Source: Bradyrhizobium frederickii (GTDB lineage Bacteria > Pseudomonadota > Alphaproteobacteria > Rhizobiales > Xanthobacteraceae). From it: a stretch of 64,000 nt of DNA. The notes beneath the pieces were generated by a model. That model worked only from the letters and a program-made list of their open reading frames with translations, had not been told where the DNA came from and did not search any database. A program made the position numbers and the translations under genes. Positions within the stretch are counted from its first letter, which is position 1. The number at the start of each line of letters is the position of its first letter. The stretch lies in the NCBI RefSeq assembly GCF_004570865.1, contig NZ_SPQS01000026.1, forward strand, positions 21,910-85,909, in the 5' to 3' direction. Of the stretch, positions 26,698-36,030 are shown in pieces.

Positions 26698-27786
26698 ATG
26701 CGAAATGCCGTGCGTGTATATTGCGCCACCGTTGTGATGTCGCTGCTTGCGACGCTGGCTGCCGCGCGCGGCGACCAACTCACGTTTTCCACCTGGAAGG
26801 CGACAACACCGTTCGAAGGTCCTAGGACCTCGCATGCCGCGACTCTCGTCAACAACAGGATCTACATCCTAGGGGGCCTGTACGCTTCGGCAAACAACTT
26901 CACACTATACAACGATGTTCAAACTGCGCTTCTCGGGAACGACGGTGCCATCGCCGAAGGCGCATGGGAGAAGACAACGCCCTTCGTGGAGCCGCGCTCG
27001 GGAATGGGCGTAGCTGTCCACAAGGAGTTCATCTACGTCGTCGGTGGCTTTTCGAATAAGGGGACGCGTGCCGACGCTCAGTACGCCCGCGTGATGCCAG
27101 ACGGTATGCTGGGCTCATGGACTACGAGTCCCAACCAGCTCGCAATACCTCGTTCGAATCTCGCCTTGCAGATATTCTCCACGATGTCGGGCACGAGCTA
27201 TCTCGCGGCAATCGCTGGCGTCGGCGAGATTGGCAAGGATACGGTTCATTTCGATACGATCGAGACCGCAGAGATCAATCCCGATGGCTCGCTCGGCCAA
27301 TGGAAACTATGTCCATTTCACCTCAAGGGTGGTCGTTCAGCTCCAGGCGTAGCCGTGAACAAAGGCGTCCTTTATGTCGCTGGAGGATGGGGTGACCTGC
27401 TAATTGAAGACGTTTTTAGCGATGTCCAGTATGCTCCAATCAGGGATGACGGCTGTCCTGACGCTTGGCACACCAACGCTGCAAGACTGAACATGCCGCT
27501 GTACGGTCATACAATGACTGTCACGTTAGCAGCTGGGAGGCCGTCGCTCGTTGTACTCGGCGGTAATGCCGGACAGGGCAACTACTTTAACAACGTGCAA
27601 TTTGCCCCCCTGGCGCCAGACAGTGAAACCGGGCGGTTTGTGTTCGACACACATCAATTCGCAGTGCCCCGGTGGGGTCAGGCCACAGTGCAATACAACA
27701 ACTTTCTCTATGTTCTAGGTGGGTCACAACGCGGAAATGGCGATTATCTGAACGACGTCCAGTTCACCGTCATGGGCAACCAGTAA
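26698..27786 (+). CDS. Exported Kelch-like beta-propeller protein
   Basis: A 362-residue protein with a signal peptide (ATVVMSLLATLAAARG). At least five Kelch-like repeats are visible, each with a small residue followed by an aromatic and GG: NRIYILGGLY, EFIYVVGGFS, GVLYVAGGWG, SLVVLGGNAG and NFLYVLGGSQ. Linkers such as YNDVQTALLGNDG and LNDVQFTVMGN recur between them. It probably forms an exported beta-propeller that binds a partner. It may work with the exported amidohydrolase upstream, judging from position only. Confidence 0.8.
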   Translation: MRNAVRVYCATVVMSLLATLAAARGDQLTFSTWKATTPFEGPRTSHAATLVNNRIYILGGLYASANNFTLYNDVQTALLGNDGAIAEGAWEKTTPFVEPRSGMGVAVHKEFIYVVGGFSNKGTRADAQYARVMPDGMLGSWTTSPNQLAIPRSNLALQIFSTMSGTSYLAAIAGVGEIGKDTVHFDTIETAEINPDGSLGQWKLCPFHLKGGRSAPGVAVNKGVLYVAGGWGDLLIEDVFSDVQYAPIRDDGCPDAWHTNAARLNMPLYGHTMTVTLAAGRPSLVVLGGNAGQGNYFNNVQFAPLAPDSETGRFVFDTHQFAVPRWGQATVQYNNFLYVLGGSQRGNGDYLNDVQFTVMGNQ

Positions 27787-28035
27787 GACCTCGCTCCCAC
27801 TGAACGTGTTGCGTGCATCGCGTGTCACCTTCCATGGTGGACTCGAGATTTGCTGCCTCGGGTCCATGCGGAAGCGCCGCCCCACCGCACTTGAGGAAAG
27901 GAACCGCCCGCGTCGCACGGGCGCCGGCCGGCGCTTTGCCCCGGCGCGCGCGGCAGTGCCCTCAGAATTCTCGTGGGAATGCTGGGGAATTCGGCCGAGG
28001 AGAAGACAAAGCGAAAGACTGGGAGAATCAAAAGA

Positions 28036-28280
28036 GGCCCCCGGAGAGCGTGAAGCATAGCGACCCGAACGGGCACGCGGGTCCGATAGCAGCGACGAGA
28101 CCGGTTTAATAGCGCACCCGGGAACGGGGCAGTGATAGCGCTCGCCGCAGGCGGGCCCCTTTCCCGAGTGCCCCCGCGAGGAGCTCCTCAGTCCTTGCGC
28201 GAGGGATCGAAGCCGGATGGCCGAGACGCGAAGCGGCTCGGTTCACGAGAGCCCGCTGCGGCAGCGGCCGCACGCGCGCA
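28036..28280. repeat. Structured intergenic repeat, copy 2
   Basis: About 245 bases nearly collinear with the repeat at 17771-18014, from GGCCCCCGGAGAGCG to GGCCGCACGCGCGCAAAC. They share the CGGGAACGGGGC/GCCCCTTTCCCG hairpin and the CTCGGTTCACGAGAGC block. The preceding part of the gap (27787-28035) shows no gene. Confidence 0.8.
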
Positions 28281-28315
28281 AACGGAGCAACTCTGCCTAG
28301 ATTAAACCAGCGGAT

Positions 28316-28498
28316 CTAGATTTCCTCGCGCGCATGCGTGTGCGCGTCATAGATTCTGATCTGAAGCATGGGAAAACGCCTCTTGAGTTCTTCTCCACCT
28401 ACTCTGGCGCCGTCCCTGGTTGCAAATTCGGCTTTGAGTCGGCCGTCCACTTCAAGCGCATAACCAGAAGCCGGCGGTTCACGGGTGGCTGCAACCAT
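28316..28498 (-). CDS. Small conserved hypothetical protein
   Basis: A 60-residue protein: ASGYALEVDGRLKAEFATRD, GARVGGEELKRRFPMLQIRIYDA. The alternating pattern looks like a small beta-alpha-beta fold. I recall similar small proteins in Bradyrhizobium, but no function is known to me. It lies alone between a structured repeat and the exonuclease gene, on the opposite strand to both neighbours. Its ribosome binding site is weak, so certainty is moderate. Confidence 0.5.
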   Translation of the reverse strand: MVAATREPPASGYALEVDGRLKAEFATRDGARVGGEELKRRFPMLQIRIYDAHTHAREEI

Positions 28499-28787
28499 TT
28501 CATTCCCATTGTGCAGTGAGGTGGTTGAGAATGATGGTTAGCGTGAGTCGCCTGGACCACGCTAGAGCTACCTACGCAACAGTGGCGATCGGTCATCGCA
28601 GGTTGTGGATCGATGCTCGCAGCGGAGTCGCTCAAAGGATGGGCATTGGCGTCCGGCTATTTCCACCCAGCCGTTAGCTGCGAGATGTACACCGGCGAAG
28701 AGCTATCCACAGGCTCCGATGCATAGCCCGATCGCATCCGATAGAGTGCACTCTGGCGCGCACGGAGCGCGGTTTCATCTATTGACC

Positions 28788-29687
28788 ATGAACATGACCA
28801 ATCCCCTAACCTTGGCCGAAATGGCGGCCGCGCTCGAGCAATCGCCGGATTATCGCGTCTTGCGCCGGCTCATTCCACGATCAGAATTCGCTACGAGCAA
28901 CGGTGAAGCGGTCAAGACTGCTCTCCTGCTGGATGTCGAAACAACCGGCCTGAATCCGGCCCACGATCAGATTATCGAGCTCGGAATGGTCAAGTTCGCC
29001 TACCTGCCGGACGGCCGGACCACCCGAGTTCTCGATACCTTCAGCTGCTTCAACCAGCCGTCGGTGCCCATCCCCGCGGAGGTTACGGCTCTCACAGGGA
29101 TTACCGACGAGATGGTCGATGGCCACAGCCTTGATCCGGATCGCGTTGCCGCCTTTGCGGCAGATGCTGTTGTCGTCATTGCTCACAATGCCGCTTTCGA
29201 CCGGAAGTTCATTGAGCGTTGCTGTCCATCGTTTGAACATCGAGCGTGGGCATGTTCAGTGAGTGAGATTGAATGGCGCAATCATGGGTTCGAAGGCTCA
29301 CGATTGCCGTATCTGCTGATGAAGGCGGGCCTATTTCATGAGGCACATCGCGCCGTCGATGACTGCCTCGCGCTCCTCGAGATCCTGGCGCTGCAGCTCC
29401 CCCATCACAATCAGACTGTTCGTTCCACTCTGCTGGAACGCGCGCGGCGCAAAACCATTAGGATCTGGGCTGAACATTCGCCGTTCGAGCTGAAGGATGA
29501 ACTCAAGCGACGCGGATATCGTTGGAGTGACGGTACCGATGGACGGCCAAAGTCCTGGTACATCGATGTCGATGACGGCGATCAAAACGCGGAAATCGAG
29601 TTCTTGCAAAAGACGATCTATCTCCGGGAGCTTGAACCGCGTATTCAGAGCCTGACTGCGTTCAATCGCTTTTCTGTCAGGGGTTAG
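28788..29687 (+). CDS. DnaQ-type 3'-5' exonuclease
   Basis: A 299-residue protein with a DEDDh exonuclease domain: LLLDVETTGLNPAHDQIIELG (Exo I, Asp-x-Glu), VIAHNAAFDRKFIERCC (Exo II, Asp) and HRAVDDCLALLEIL (Exo III, His and Asp). The C-terminal third (FELKDELKRRGYRWSDG, KSWYIDVDDGD) looks like the small domain seen in stand-alone exonucleases of this type in plasmids. It may proofread or process DNA ends. I chose the ATG at 28788 because the exonuclease family normally starts shortly before the fold; a longer frame opens upstream. Confidence 0.85.
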   Translation: MNMTNPLTLAEMAAALEQSPDYRVLRRLIPRSEFATSNGEAVKTALLLDVETTGLNPAHDQIIELGMVKFAYLPDGRTTRVLDTFSCFNQPSVPIPAEVTALTGITDEMVDGHSLDPDRVAAFAADAVVVIAHNAAFDRKFIERCCPSFEHRAWACSVSEIEWRNHGFEGSRLPYLLMKAGLFHEAHRAVDDCLALLEILALQLPHHNQTVRSTLLERARRKTIRIWAEHSPFELKDELKRRGYRWSDGTDGRPKSWYIDVDDGDQNAEIEFLQKTIYLRELEPRIQSLTAFNRFSVRG

Positions 29688-29754
29688 TTGGGGCGCGGTG
29701 CTGCTCGATGCCGAAAATCTCGGCGGGATCGGCGGCAGGTATTGAGGGGATTGT

Positions 29755-29790
29755 AGGCACAACGCCGGATTAAACGCCGGCGTTGTGCCT
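29755..29790. terminator. Bidirectional terminator-like hairpin
   Basis: AGGCACAACGCCGG (29755-29768) pairs perfectly with CCGGCGTTGTGCCT (29777-29790) around an eight-base loop. It lies between the convergent exonuclease and DUF5623 genes and probably ends transcription on both sides. Confidence 0.7.
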
Positions 29791-29820
29791 ATTCATCCAG
29801 AGGCGACGCTTGTTGTTCGG

Positions 29821-31197
29821 TCAGAGGCGCCCACCATCGTCGGGACCTCGATTTCGATTGATGTCCGAACTCTCCAATCTTCCTGTATGTGTTGGGGCGA
29901 CATTCCAAGCGCGAAGAGATGCGATCGCCAGATCGGCTTTCTTTAGCAATTGGCGCAGCGGTGGGCACTCGGGATAGTATCGGACGAGCGTAGCCTTAAC
30001 CTCGTCAAGATTCAAAATGTGCCGATCCCAGCTTGTGGGTACCGCAGCGAGTGCGTCCCCTTCGGGAAGCTCATGATAGTAGAGATCGAAAAACACGTCA
30101 TCCGAAAGCTCGTCGCGCCTATACTCACACTGGACCCAGTTATCGAGCTCGCAGCGGATTGCGTCGACGCGTCGGTGAACGCCCGCGCGAGTTCTCGTCC
30201 CGATCAGGATCGACTTCAGCAGTCGCCCGACCAGTTTGTGCCCCTCAATTGGCATGCGCGTCTTCGGTCGGCGCTGCGCTCCCGAAAGAAACATGCTATA
30301 TGGGACAGAGTTGTTGGAGCTGCGCCGCTCGCCAGCTCTCTTGACCTCGCGGGCCTCTGTCTCGATCTCCGCCACCTGACCCGGGCTGACGAAGGCCGGT
30401 GCGATCGGCCTCGACTCTCCATCCCAGGCCGACGCCACGATGGGAGCCGGTGCCTCCACCAACCGCGAGATCATCGGCTCAAGCAAATATCCCTTGGACA
30501 TATCGGCCAAAAGAAAGAGCGATGTCCCGCCGTCAGGCCGATACATTCCCTTCCACGGCGAAACCGCGACCGCCCAACCGTGTCGGTCAGCCCATTCCTT
30601 CTGCTCGCGAGTGACGCTATGGGAATAAGGCTCATTGGTGCGGATGAAGGTCTTCGCTGCGGGATCGAACCACGCTGCATCGTGATCGGAGCCCGGCATC
30701 CGATGCTGGACTTGTCCTCTGGGGAAAGATCGTTTCGCCTTTGACGGGACCAATCGGGCTGCCTCAATAAACTGAATAGTCCTGGCAGCCTCGCACGCAG
30801 CCTCCCGCGCCGCCTCCTGCGACGACGCGGTGTATGTGTCTGCGAGATGATCAGGACCTTCTCGGCGCATCGTACCCAGCCCCCGCGATGCTTTGTATTG
30901 TGCCGGCTTAACAAGCGCGTCCAGAGGTCTGCCGAGCGGCATTTTCAGGATCTCGCAGCCCGTAACCTTGGTCGTACGATCCCGCCAAAGAACGGAGATG
31001 TACAGTTCGGCCGACGGCCCGGGGGCTGCGAGGCCGTCTCCAAGCTTGCGCAGTGCGTGCTTGTAATTTTCGAAGCCGGCCGCCTTTGATGCCTTGTCCA
31101 AGGCGACAGCATGCTGAATGCCGTCGGACTTCTTGAATCGCTTGGCGAGCTGCTTGATGCCCTCAATTGAGGACGGACGAATGTGATCGTTCGACAC
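29821..31197 (-). CDS. DUF5623 domain-containing protein
   Basis: A 458-residue protein I assign to DUF5623 from the opening SNDHIRPSSIEGIKQLAKRF, HAVALDKASKAAGFENYKHALRKL and the later FDPAAKTFIRTNEPYSHSV and WADRHGWAVAVSPWKGMYRP. No catalytic motif is evident and the function is unknown. It starts most plausibly at the GTG at 31197, with GGGAGA ahead, matching the family start. It diverges from the Gabija-like pair: the 294-base gap 31198-31491 must contain both promoters. The location at the edge of the defence island suggests a role in phage or plasmid conflict, which is inference. Confidence 0.75.
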   Translation of the reverse strand: MSNDHIRPSSIEGIKQLAKRFKKSDGIQHAVALDKASKAAGFENYKHALRKLGDGLAAPGPSAELYISVLWRDRTTKVTGCEILKMPLGRPLDALVKPAQYKASRGLGTMRREGPDHLADTYTASSQEAAREAACEAARTIQFIEAARLVPSKAKRSFPRGQVQHRMPGSDHDAAWFDPAAKTFIRTNEPYSHSVTREQKEWADRHGWAVAVSPWKGMYRPDGGTSLFLLADMSKGYLLEPMISRLVEAPAPIVASAWDGESRPIAPAFVSPGQVAEIETEAREVKRAGERRSSNNSVPYSMFLSGAQRRPKTRMPIEGHKLVGRLLKSILIGTRTRAGVHRRVDAIRCELDNWVQCEYRRDELSDDVFFDLYYHELPEGDALAAVPTSWDRHILNLDEVKATLVRYYPECPPLRQLLKKADLAIASLRAWNVAPTHTGRLESSDINRNRGPDDGGRL

Positions 31198-31491
31198 GTC
31201 AGGTCTCCCGGCCCTTAGCGAAGCGTCGCCCGTCAACCACCTCTCGGGCCCGACATGACATGGCGGGAACGATTGATCTGGACAGCGCCTCAACGGCTTC
31301 GCTACGACGGGCGGCAGGCTCCTGCCGGGAGCCGAGTCGGAGAATACCACGACCGAGACTTTCGCGAAAGGATGCACCCCAGGACGGGATGACCTCAGGT
31401 TGCGCTACTGTATTACCTCTCCTGGAGGGATCCGAGATCGTGGCAATCTCAAACTGAAGGACAGGTTGTGCGGTAAGGCCTGGGGGAATGA

Positions 31492-33222
31492 ATGCGCATC
31501 GTCTACTTGGAAGTAGAAAATTTCCGCGGCATCAAAAGGCTGAAATGGGCACCATCCCCTGGCATGAATTGTCTCATTGGCCCCGGGGATTCGACCAAGA
31601 CCACTGTGCTGGACGCGATCGAGCTGTGCCTCAATCCCAGGTCCTACATTTTTGCCGACGACTGCGATTTCTTCGATCTCGACATTAAGGCGCCGATCCG
31701 GATCACCGTAACGCTTTCTGACCTGCCACCGCAGCTCAAGGCCGAAGATCGATATGGGCTCCACCTCCGCGGCTGGGATGTCTCGGCCAAAAAAATCATC
31801 GATGAGCCGGGACCAGGCTTGGAGGAAGTGCTCTCGATCAACGTCGTCATCGATCAGACCCTAGAGGCTCGGTGGTCGATATATAATGACAGGATCGACG
31901 CGCTCGACAGCGATCCGCCGACGATCCGGTTCAAGGACGCCAAGCAGCTTGCGACGAACCGCCTCGGCCCCTACGCGGAGAGACATCTGGGTTGGGGGCG
32001 AACCTCCGTGCTGACTCGCATCGGCGAGGCGGGCGATGGCTTCAGCCTGCAACTCGCTGAAGCGGCCCGCGCCGCCCGTTCCTCGTTCAAAGCCGGCGAC
32101 CGAAATGTCTTCAAGAGCGCCGTCGATCGAGCGGAGGAGCTGAGCAAGCTCTTCGCAGTGCCTGTGCGGGGCAAGTTTACGGCGGAGCTCGACGTACAGG
32201 GTGTCAGCATCACTTCAGGCGGCATCTCACTTCATGATGGCGATCTGCCATTGCGCAGGCTCGGCACAGGCTCCGCACGTCTTCTTGTGTCGGCTCTCCA
32301 GCACGACGCCGGTCCCCCGCATGTTGCGATCATCGATGAGATCGAGCACGGCCTCGAGCCGCATCGTATCGCTCGCCTACTAAGATATCTCAAGGCGCCC
32401 AAAGCCGCCGCCGACGCGGCTCAGCCGCAGATATTTGCAACCACACATTCCCCGGTCGTGATCCGCGAGCTTACTGCGGCCGATATCTTTTCAGTCCGGT
32501 CAGATGTCGGCATCATCACCGTCAAGTCCATCTCTGCTCTTGCAAGGGACTCCGACACTGCACAACGCCATCTCAGAGGAAACCCCGAGGCCTTTCTCGC
32601 CCGGAAAATACTGGTTGGGGAAGGCCGCACCGAACAGGGGCTTGCCCGCGGCCTGGACGAATGGTGGCAGACGTCCGGCAATGACTCATTTGCCTTGCAA
32701 GCTACTGTCGCAATCGACGGCGGAGGTAAGGACAAAGCACCCCTTATCGCCGAACATTTACGTGACCTTGGCTATGAGGTCTGGCTTCTCCTGGATTCCG
32801 ACGAAGAACCGAATCAGGCAGATCTGGAGCGCGCCAAGGGGAAAGGCGCAGTTGTTCACCAATGGCCTGACAAGTGCTCGACGGAAGAACGCCTGTTTCT
32901 CGACCTCCCCTGGGCTTGTATACGCTCGATGATCGCACTCGCCATTGAATTCAGCAGCGTCGAGAGCGTCAGGGCCGTGATTGACAACGCTCTGTCGACA
33001 GTCGGGCTCCCCACCGCCACGGCAGCTAAGCTCGGCAATGACCGCGATACCGTGCAAGTCCGACGTATCCTCGGCAAGGTCGCGAACGACAAGAAGTGGT
33101 TCAAAACAATCGAGCGCGGCGAACGGCTGGCCGCGCTCATCGGGCCTCATCTTTGTGCTGTTTCCGACAAGCCTCTCAGCATAGGTGTTGCCGCCATGAG
33201 GAAGTGGGTCGATGGCAAATGA
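31492..33222 (+). CDS. gajA: Gabija-like OLD-family ATPase/Toprim endonuclease (GajA-like)
   Basis: A 576-residue OLD nuclease. The SMC-like ATPase half has the P-loop GPGDSTKT (residues 30-37), an ABC-like signature RRLGTGSARL (about 253), Walker B VAIIDEIEHGLEP (about 278) and H-loop ATTHSPVVI (about 316). The Toprim half has VGEGRTEQGL (about 375) and LLLDSDEEPNQ (about 434). GajA of Gabija nicks DNA when nucleotide levels fall and is of about this length. The P-loop differs from the consensus GxxxxGK[ST] by having Thr in place of the last Gly. The next gene, overlapping by 11 bases, is a UvrD-like helicase, as in Gabija. The ATG at 31492 has GGGGGA ahead. Confidence 0.8.
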   Translation: MRIVYLEVENFRGIKRLKWAPSPGMNCLIGPGDSTKTTVLDAIELCLNPRSYIFADDCDFFDLDIKAPIRITVTLSDLPPQLKAEDRYGLHLRGWDVSAKKIIDEPGPGLEEVLSINVVIDQTLEARWSIYNDRIDALDSDPPTIRFKDAKQLATNRLGPYAERHLGWGRTSVLTRIGEAGDGFSLQLAEAARAARSSFKAGDRNVFKSAVDRAEELSKLFAVPVRGKFTAELDVQGVSITSGGISLHDGDLPLRRLGTGSARLLVSALQHDAGPPHVAIIDEIEHGLEPHRIARLLRYLKAPKAAADAAQPQIFATTHSPVVIRELTAADIFSVRSDVGIITVKSISALARDSDTAQRHLRGNPEAFLARKILVGEGRTEQGLARGLDEWWQTSGNDSFALQATVAIDGGGKDKAPLIAEHLRDLGYEVWLLLDSDEEPNQADLERAKGKGAVVHQWPDKCSTEERLFLDLPWACIRSMIALAIEFSSVESVRAVIDNALSTVGLPTATAAKLGNDRDTVQVRRILGKVANDKKWFKTIERGERLAALIGPHLCAVSDKPLSIGVAAMRKWVDGK

Positions 33223-34687
33223 TGACGATATTGCCCGGCTCGCTGTAAGCATCCGCCGTGGCAGCATTGTCGCCGCAGCTGGGTGCGGTAAAACGGAGCA
33301 GATCGCGCTCGCCGTCGGAATCTCCGATCGGCGCAGGCTGATCCTCACGCACACACATGCGGGCGTCGACGCCCTGACCAAACGCCTGCGTAAGCACCAA
33401 GTTGCGACCGCAAAGTACCGCATCGACACCATTGCTGGGTGGTGCTTGCGATTTGCGGCATCGTTTCCACAACGTTCGGGACTCGCCGCGTTTGCGCCGG
33501 CAACAAGCGCCCACTGGGACGATGTCTACCGTGCCGGCGCGCGCCTGCTCGATAGCGGCGCTGTCGATGGCGTTCTACTCGCATCCTATGGAGGATGCTT
33601 CGTCGACGAATATCAAGATTGCACCAAACAGCAGCATCAAGTTGTTTCACGGCTCGCCAACCTTCTGCCGACTTGCGTGTTCGGCGATCCATTGCAAGCG
33701 ATCTTCGATTTCGGAGATCAGCAACCGGTCGACTGGGATAGCGATGTATTTCCCCTGTTTGAGCGTTCGGCGGAGCTTCTGACGCCATGGCGCTGGAAGA
33801 ACGCGGAAAATCTAGAATTGGCCGAGTGGCTGCAGGGCGTCCGTACCGCCCTTGAGAACGGCAACGATCTGGACCTGCGATCAAGACCACGATGTGTAAC
33901 TTGGACGTCTCTGCCCGCGGCAGCTCAACGCCGTCAGAGAGCCATCGTCGGGGAATGCCTCGCTTCCATGCGCGACCCCGTGCAAGGCAGCCTGATCGTC
34001 ATTGGCGACAGCACAAGCGAGAACCGGCGTTCCGCACTGGCACAAAAACTTGCCAAACAGGGTTTTGGCAACCTTGAAGCGATCAGTTGCAAGACCCTCT
34101 ATGCCGCCGCCAAGACGATCGATCGGACGACCGGGTTGGCCCGAGCAAAAGCAATCGTCGACTTCGGGTCCAAATGCCTGACGGGCCTCGAAAGGGCGGA
34201 GCTGCTCAAAGCGCTCGGAGCCCGCCAGCAAGGTCGGCGCCTGGGACAGGCCAAGTTCGGTTCGCTATTTCCACTCAGCGACGCCGTGATCTCCAGCGGT
34301 TCGGAAGCGAGCATTCTCGCCCTTCTGCAAACGCTCCACGACAGACCCGGCGTTTATCTGTATCGTCGTGAGATGTTCCATGCGATGCGATCAGCCCTGC
34401 AATTGAAGGCGACGCGCCAACTTGCCACGCTGAGCATCGCGATTTGGGAAGTTCAAAATCGGATGCGGCATGCGGGGCGTCGCCCCGGTAACCGAAGCAT
34501 CGGCAGCACGCTGCTGGTGAAGGGCCTGGAGTTCGAACGCGCGATCATCATCGCAGAAGACGCGATGACGAGGAAGGATTGGTACGTCGCACTGACCCGG
34601 GCGACAACGAGCATTCGGATCATATCCCCGGCGGAGCGATTCCTACCGTCACGGGATCAAATCGAACGTAGCCGCAGCGCTCTATAA
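33212..34687 (+). CDS. gajB: UvrD-like helicase of the Gabija-like pair (GajB-like)
   Basis: A 491-residue superfamily 1 helicase: P-loop VAAAGCGKTEQIALA (residues 20-34), motif Ia-like ILTHTHAGVDAL, Walker B GCFVDEYQD (about residue 130), motif III-like CVFGDPLQAIFDFG, and the C-terminal LLVKGLEFERAIII and WYVALTRATTSIRI (motifs V and VI). Length and order match GajB, which partners GajA in the Gabija anti-phage system. The start overlaps gajA by 11 bases. No third gene follows in the same direction. It is likely functional since no motif is missing. Confidence 0.82.
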   Translation: MANDDDIARLAVSIRRGSIVAAAGCGKTEQIALAVGISDRRRLILTHTHAGVDALTKRLRKHQVATAKYRIDTIAGWCLRFAASFPQRSGLAAFAPATSAHWDDVYRAGARLLDSGAVDGVLLASYGGCFVDEYQDCTKQQHQVVSRLANLLPTCVFGDPLQAIFDFGDQQPVDWDSDVFPLFERSAELLTPWRWKNAENLELAEWLQGVRTALENGNDLDLRSRPRCVTWTSLPAAAQRRQRAIVGECLASMRDPVQGSLIVIGDSTSENRRSALAQKLAKQGFGNLEAISCKTLYAAAKTIDRTTGLARAKAIVDFGSKCLTGLERAELLKALGARQQGRRLGQAKFGSLFPLSDAVISSGSEASILALLQTLHDRPGVYLYRREMFHAMRSALQLKATRQLATLSIAIWEVQNRMRHAGRRPGNRSIGSTLLVKGLEFERAIIIAEDAMTRKDWYVALTRATTSIRIISPAERFLPSRDQIERSRSAL

Positions 34688-34799
34688 CCAGGTCGGAGAC
34701 CGCAGGAGATCTATCGATGTATGCTTTGCACGTAGGTTGAGTCTCGTCTCCGTACATGCTGAGGAGTTTCGGCATACGACCTTAGCGAAGGCAGAGCCA

Positions 34800-35765
34800 T
34801 CAGGACGGTTGCCCCTCCCTCTGGGTAGCGGCGATGGATTGGAATGCTTCGTGGATGTCACGAGATCGCCTCGGAAAAAAGGCCCTCATTTCTCCTTCTT
34901 CCAGCGGATATTTCTTCAGATTGAAGGTCCCGTGGAGCTCGCGCATTTCATAAAAACGAACGGGCCGTTGCCTACCATCCAGGGCGGTAACGATGGCGTA
35001 CTTTACGGCTTCCTTGCAGCGCATTCCGAAAATCACCTCTTCGAGCTCCAGTAGGGAACGCTGCACCCCGCGCGGCCCAATCAAACGCCATTCCTGCTCG
35101 TATCGCCAGCTCGCCGCCTTTCGCAACAGAACGGCCTCGTCGACCTGACGACGGGCGTCCTTGTCGCCGTCGAGCATAGCTAGGACCTTGCTGGCATCGA
35201 CGAGCCGCGTGCCGCCGTACTGAACCTTATGGAGATCATCGAGCGCATCAGAAGGCACCGAGTAGCCGATGCAGACGCCGTGATGCTGATCGCCATAGTG
35301 GCTCCACATTAACGGGCAGGTAGCGCGCTGACCCAAAGATACAATGCCCTTATCATATTGCAGTAACAGTTCCTTCTCCAGATAGCGGCCAAGCAGAAAC
35401 TGAAGAGGGTCATCTATTTCATAGCTTGGGTCGGTCGCGTTGTGGATTATTTCCGAGATGACCTGATCGGCCTGTAGGCGGCTAAGTCGATCGATATGAT
35501 CCAGGGTTTTCGGACCTTTGTACCTGATTGTCTGAGCCGCGGCTTTCATCTCCGCGCTGACGCGTCGCTCGATGAGTTGCCGTAACGCGCTCTCGATGTC
35601 TGTGGCAGGAAGATCGGCGTTGAGCGACGGCCGCGTGTCGAGCGGATCATTGAATGTGCTCGGATCGGCATAAAAGAGATTGTCCGCAATGATCATATCG
35701 AGTGTGAGATTATTGAACGCGCGGTATTTGAACAGCCGCCTCGGAACGCTTCGTTTTTCTGCCAT
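34800..35765 (-). CDS. DUF2971 domain-containing protein
   Basis: A 321-residue protein of the DUF2971 family: RRLFKYRAFNNLTLDMIIADNLFYADPSTFNDPLDTRP, IVSLGQRATCPLMWSHYGDQHHGVCIGY and WRYEQEWRLIGP are its three conserved boxes. The family occurs frequently in prokaryotic defence islands. Conserved His and acidic residues suggest an enzymatic role, but no reaction is established to my knowledge. The ATG at 35765 has GAGGAAG ahead. It converges on gajB, from which it is separated by 112 bases, and may be an independent defence gene. Confidence 0.85.
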   Translation of the reverse strand: MAEKRSVPRRLFKYRAFNNLTLDMIIADNLFYADPSTFNDPLDTRPSLNADLPATDIESALRQLIERRVSAEMKAAAQTIRYKGPKTLDHIDRLSRLQADQVISEIIHNATDPSYEIDDPLQFLLGRYLEKELLLQYDKGIVSLGQRATCPLMWSHYGDQHHGVCIGYSVPSDALDDLHKVQYGGTRLVDASKVLAMLDGDKDARRQVDEAVLLRKAASWRYEQEWRLIGPRGVQRSLLELEEVIFGMRCKEAVKYAIVTALDGRQRPVRFYEMRELHGTFNLKKYPLEEGEMRAFFPRRSRDIHEAFQSIAATQREGQPS

Positions 35766-36030
35766 TGCTTCCTCTTGAGCCGCGATTCGGGTTCGCGGGT
35801 TTTGGGGTACGAATCGGATGAGTAGCAACACGGTGGGCACTTCGGTGGGTTTCGGCGCAAGGCGGCGAACGGCCGGACCTCGTTCTTCGGCAGCCTAAGT
35901 CCCTGATCTTTTGGGATCTTTGCTCCCAACCTCCACGAACTGATAGAAAAAGGGGCACAGAACTTGACACAGGACAGAAAAAAGGGCGATCTACTTGGCG
36001 CGCGTCGGGGCAGAGGGAAGCCGTACCACC

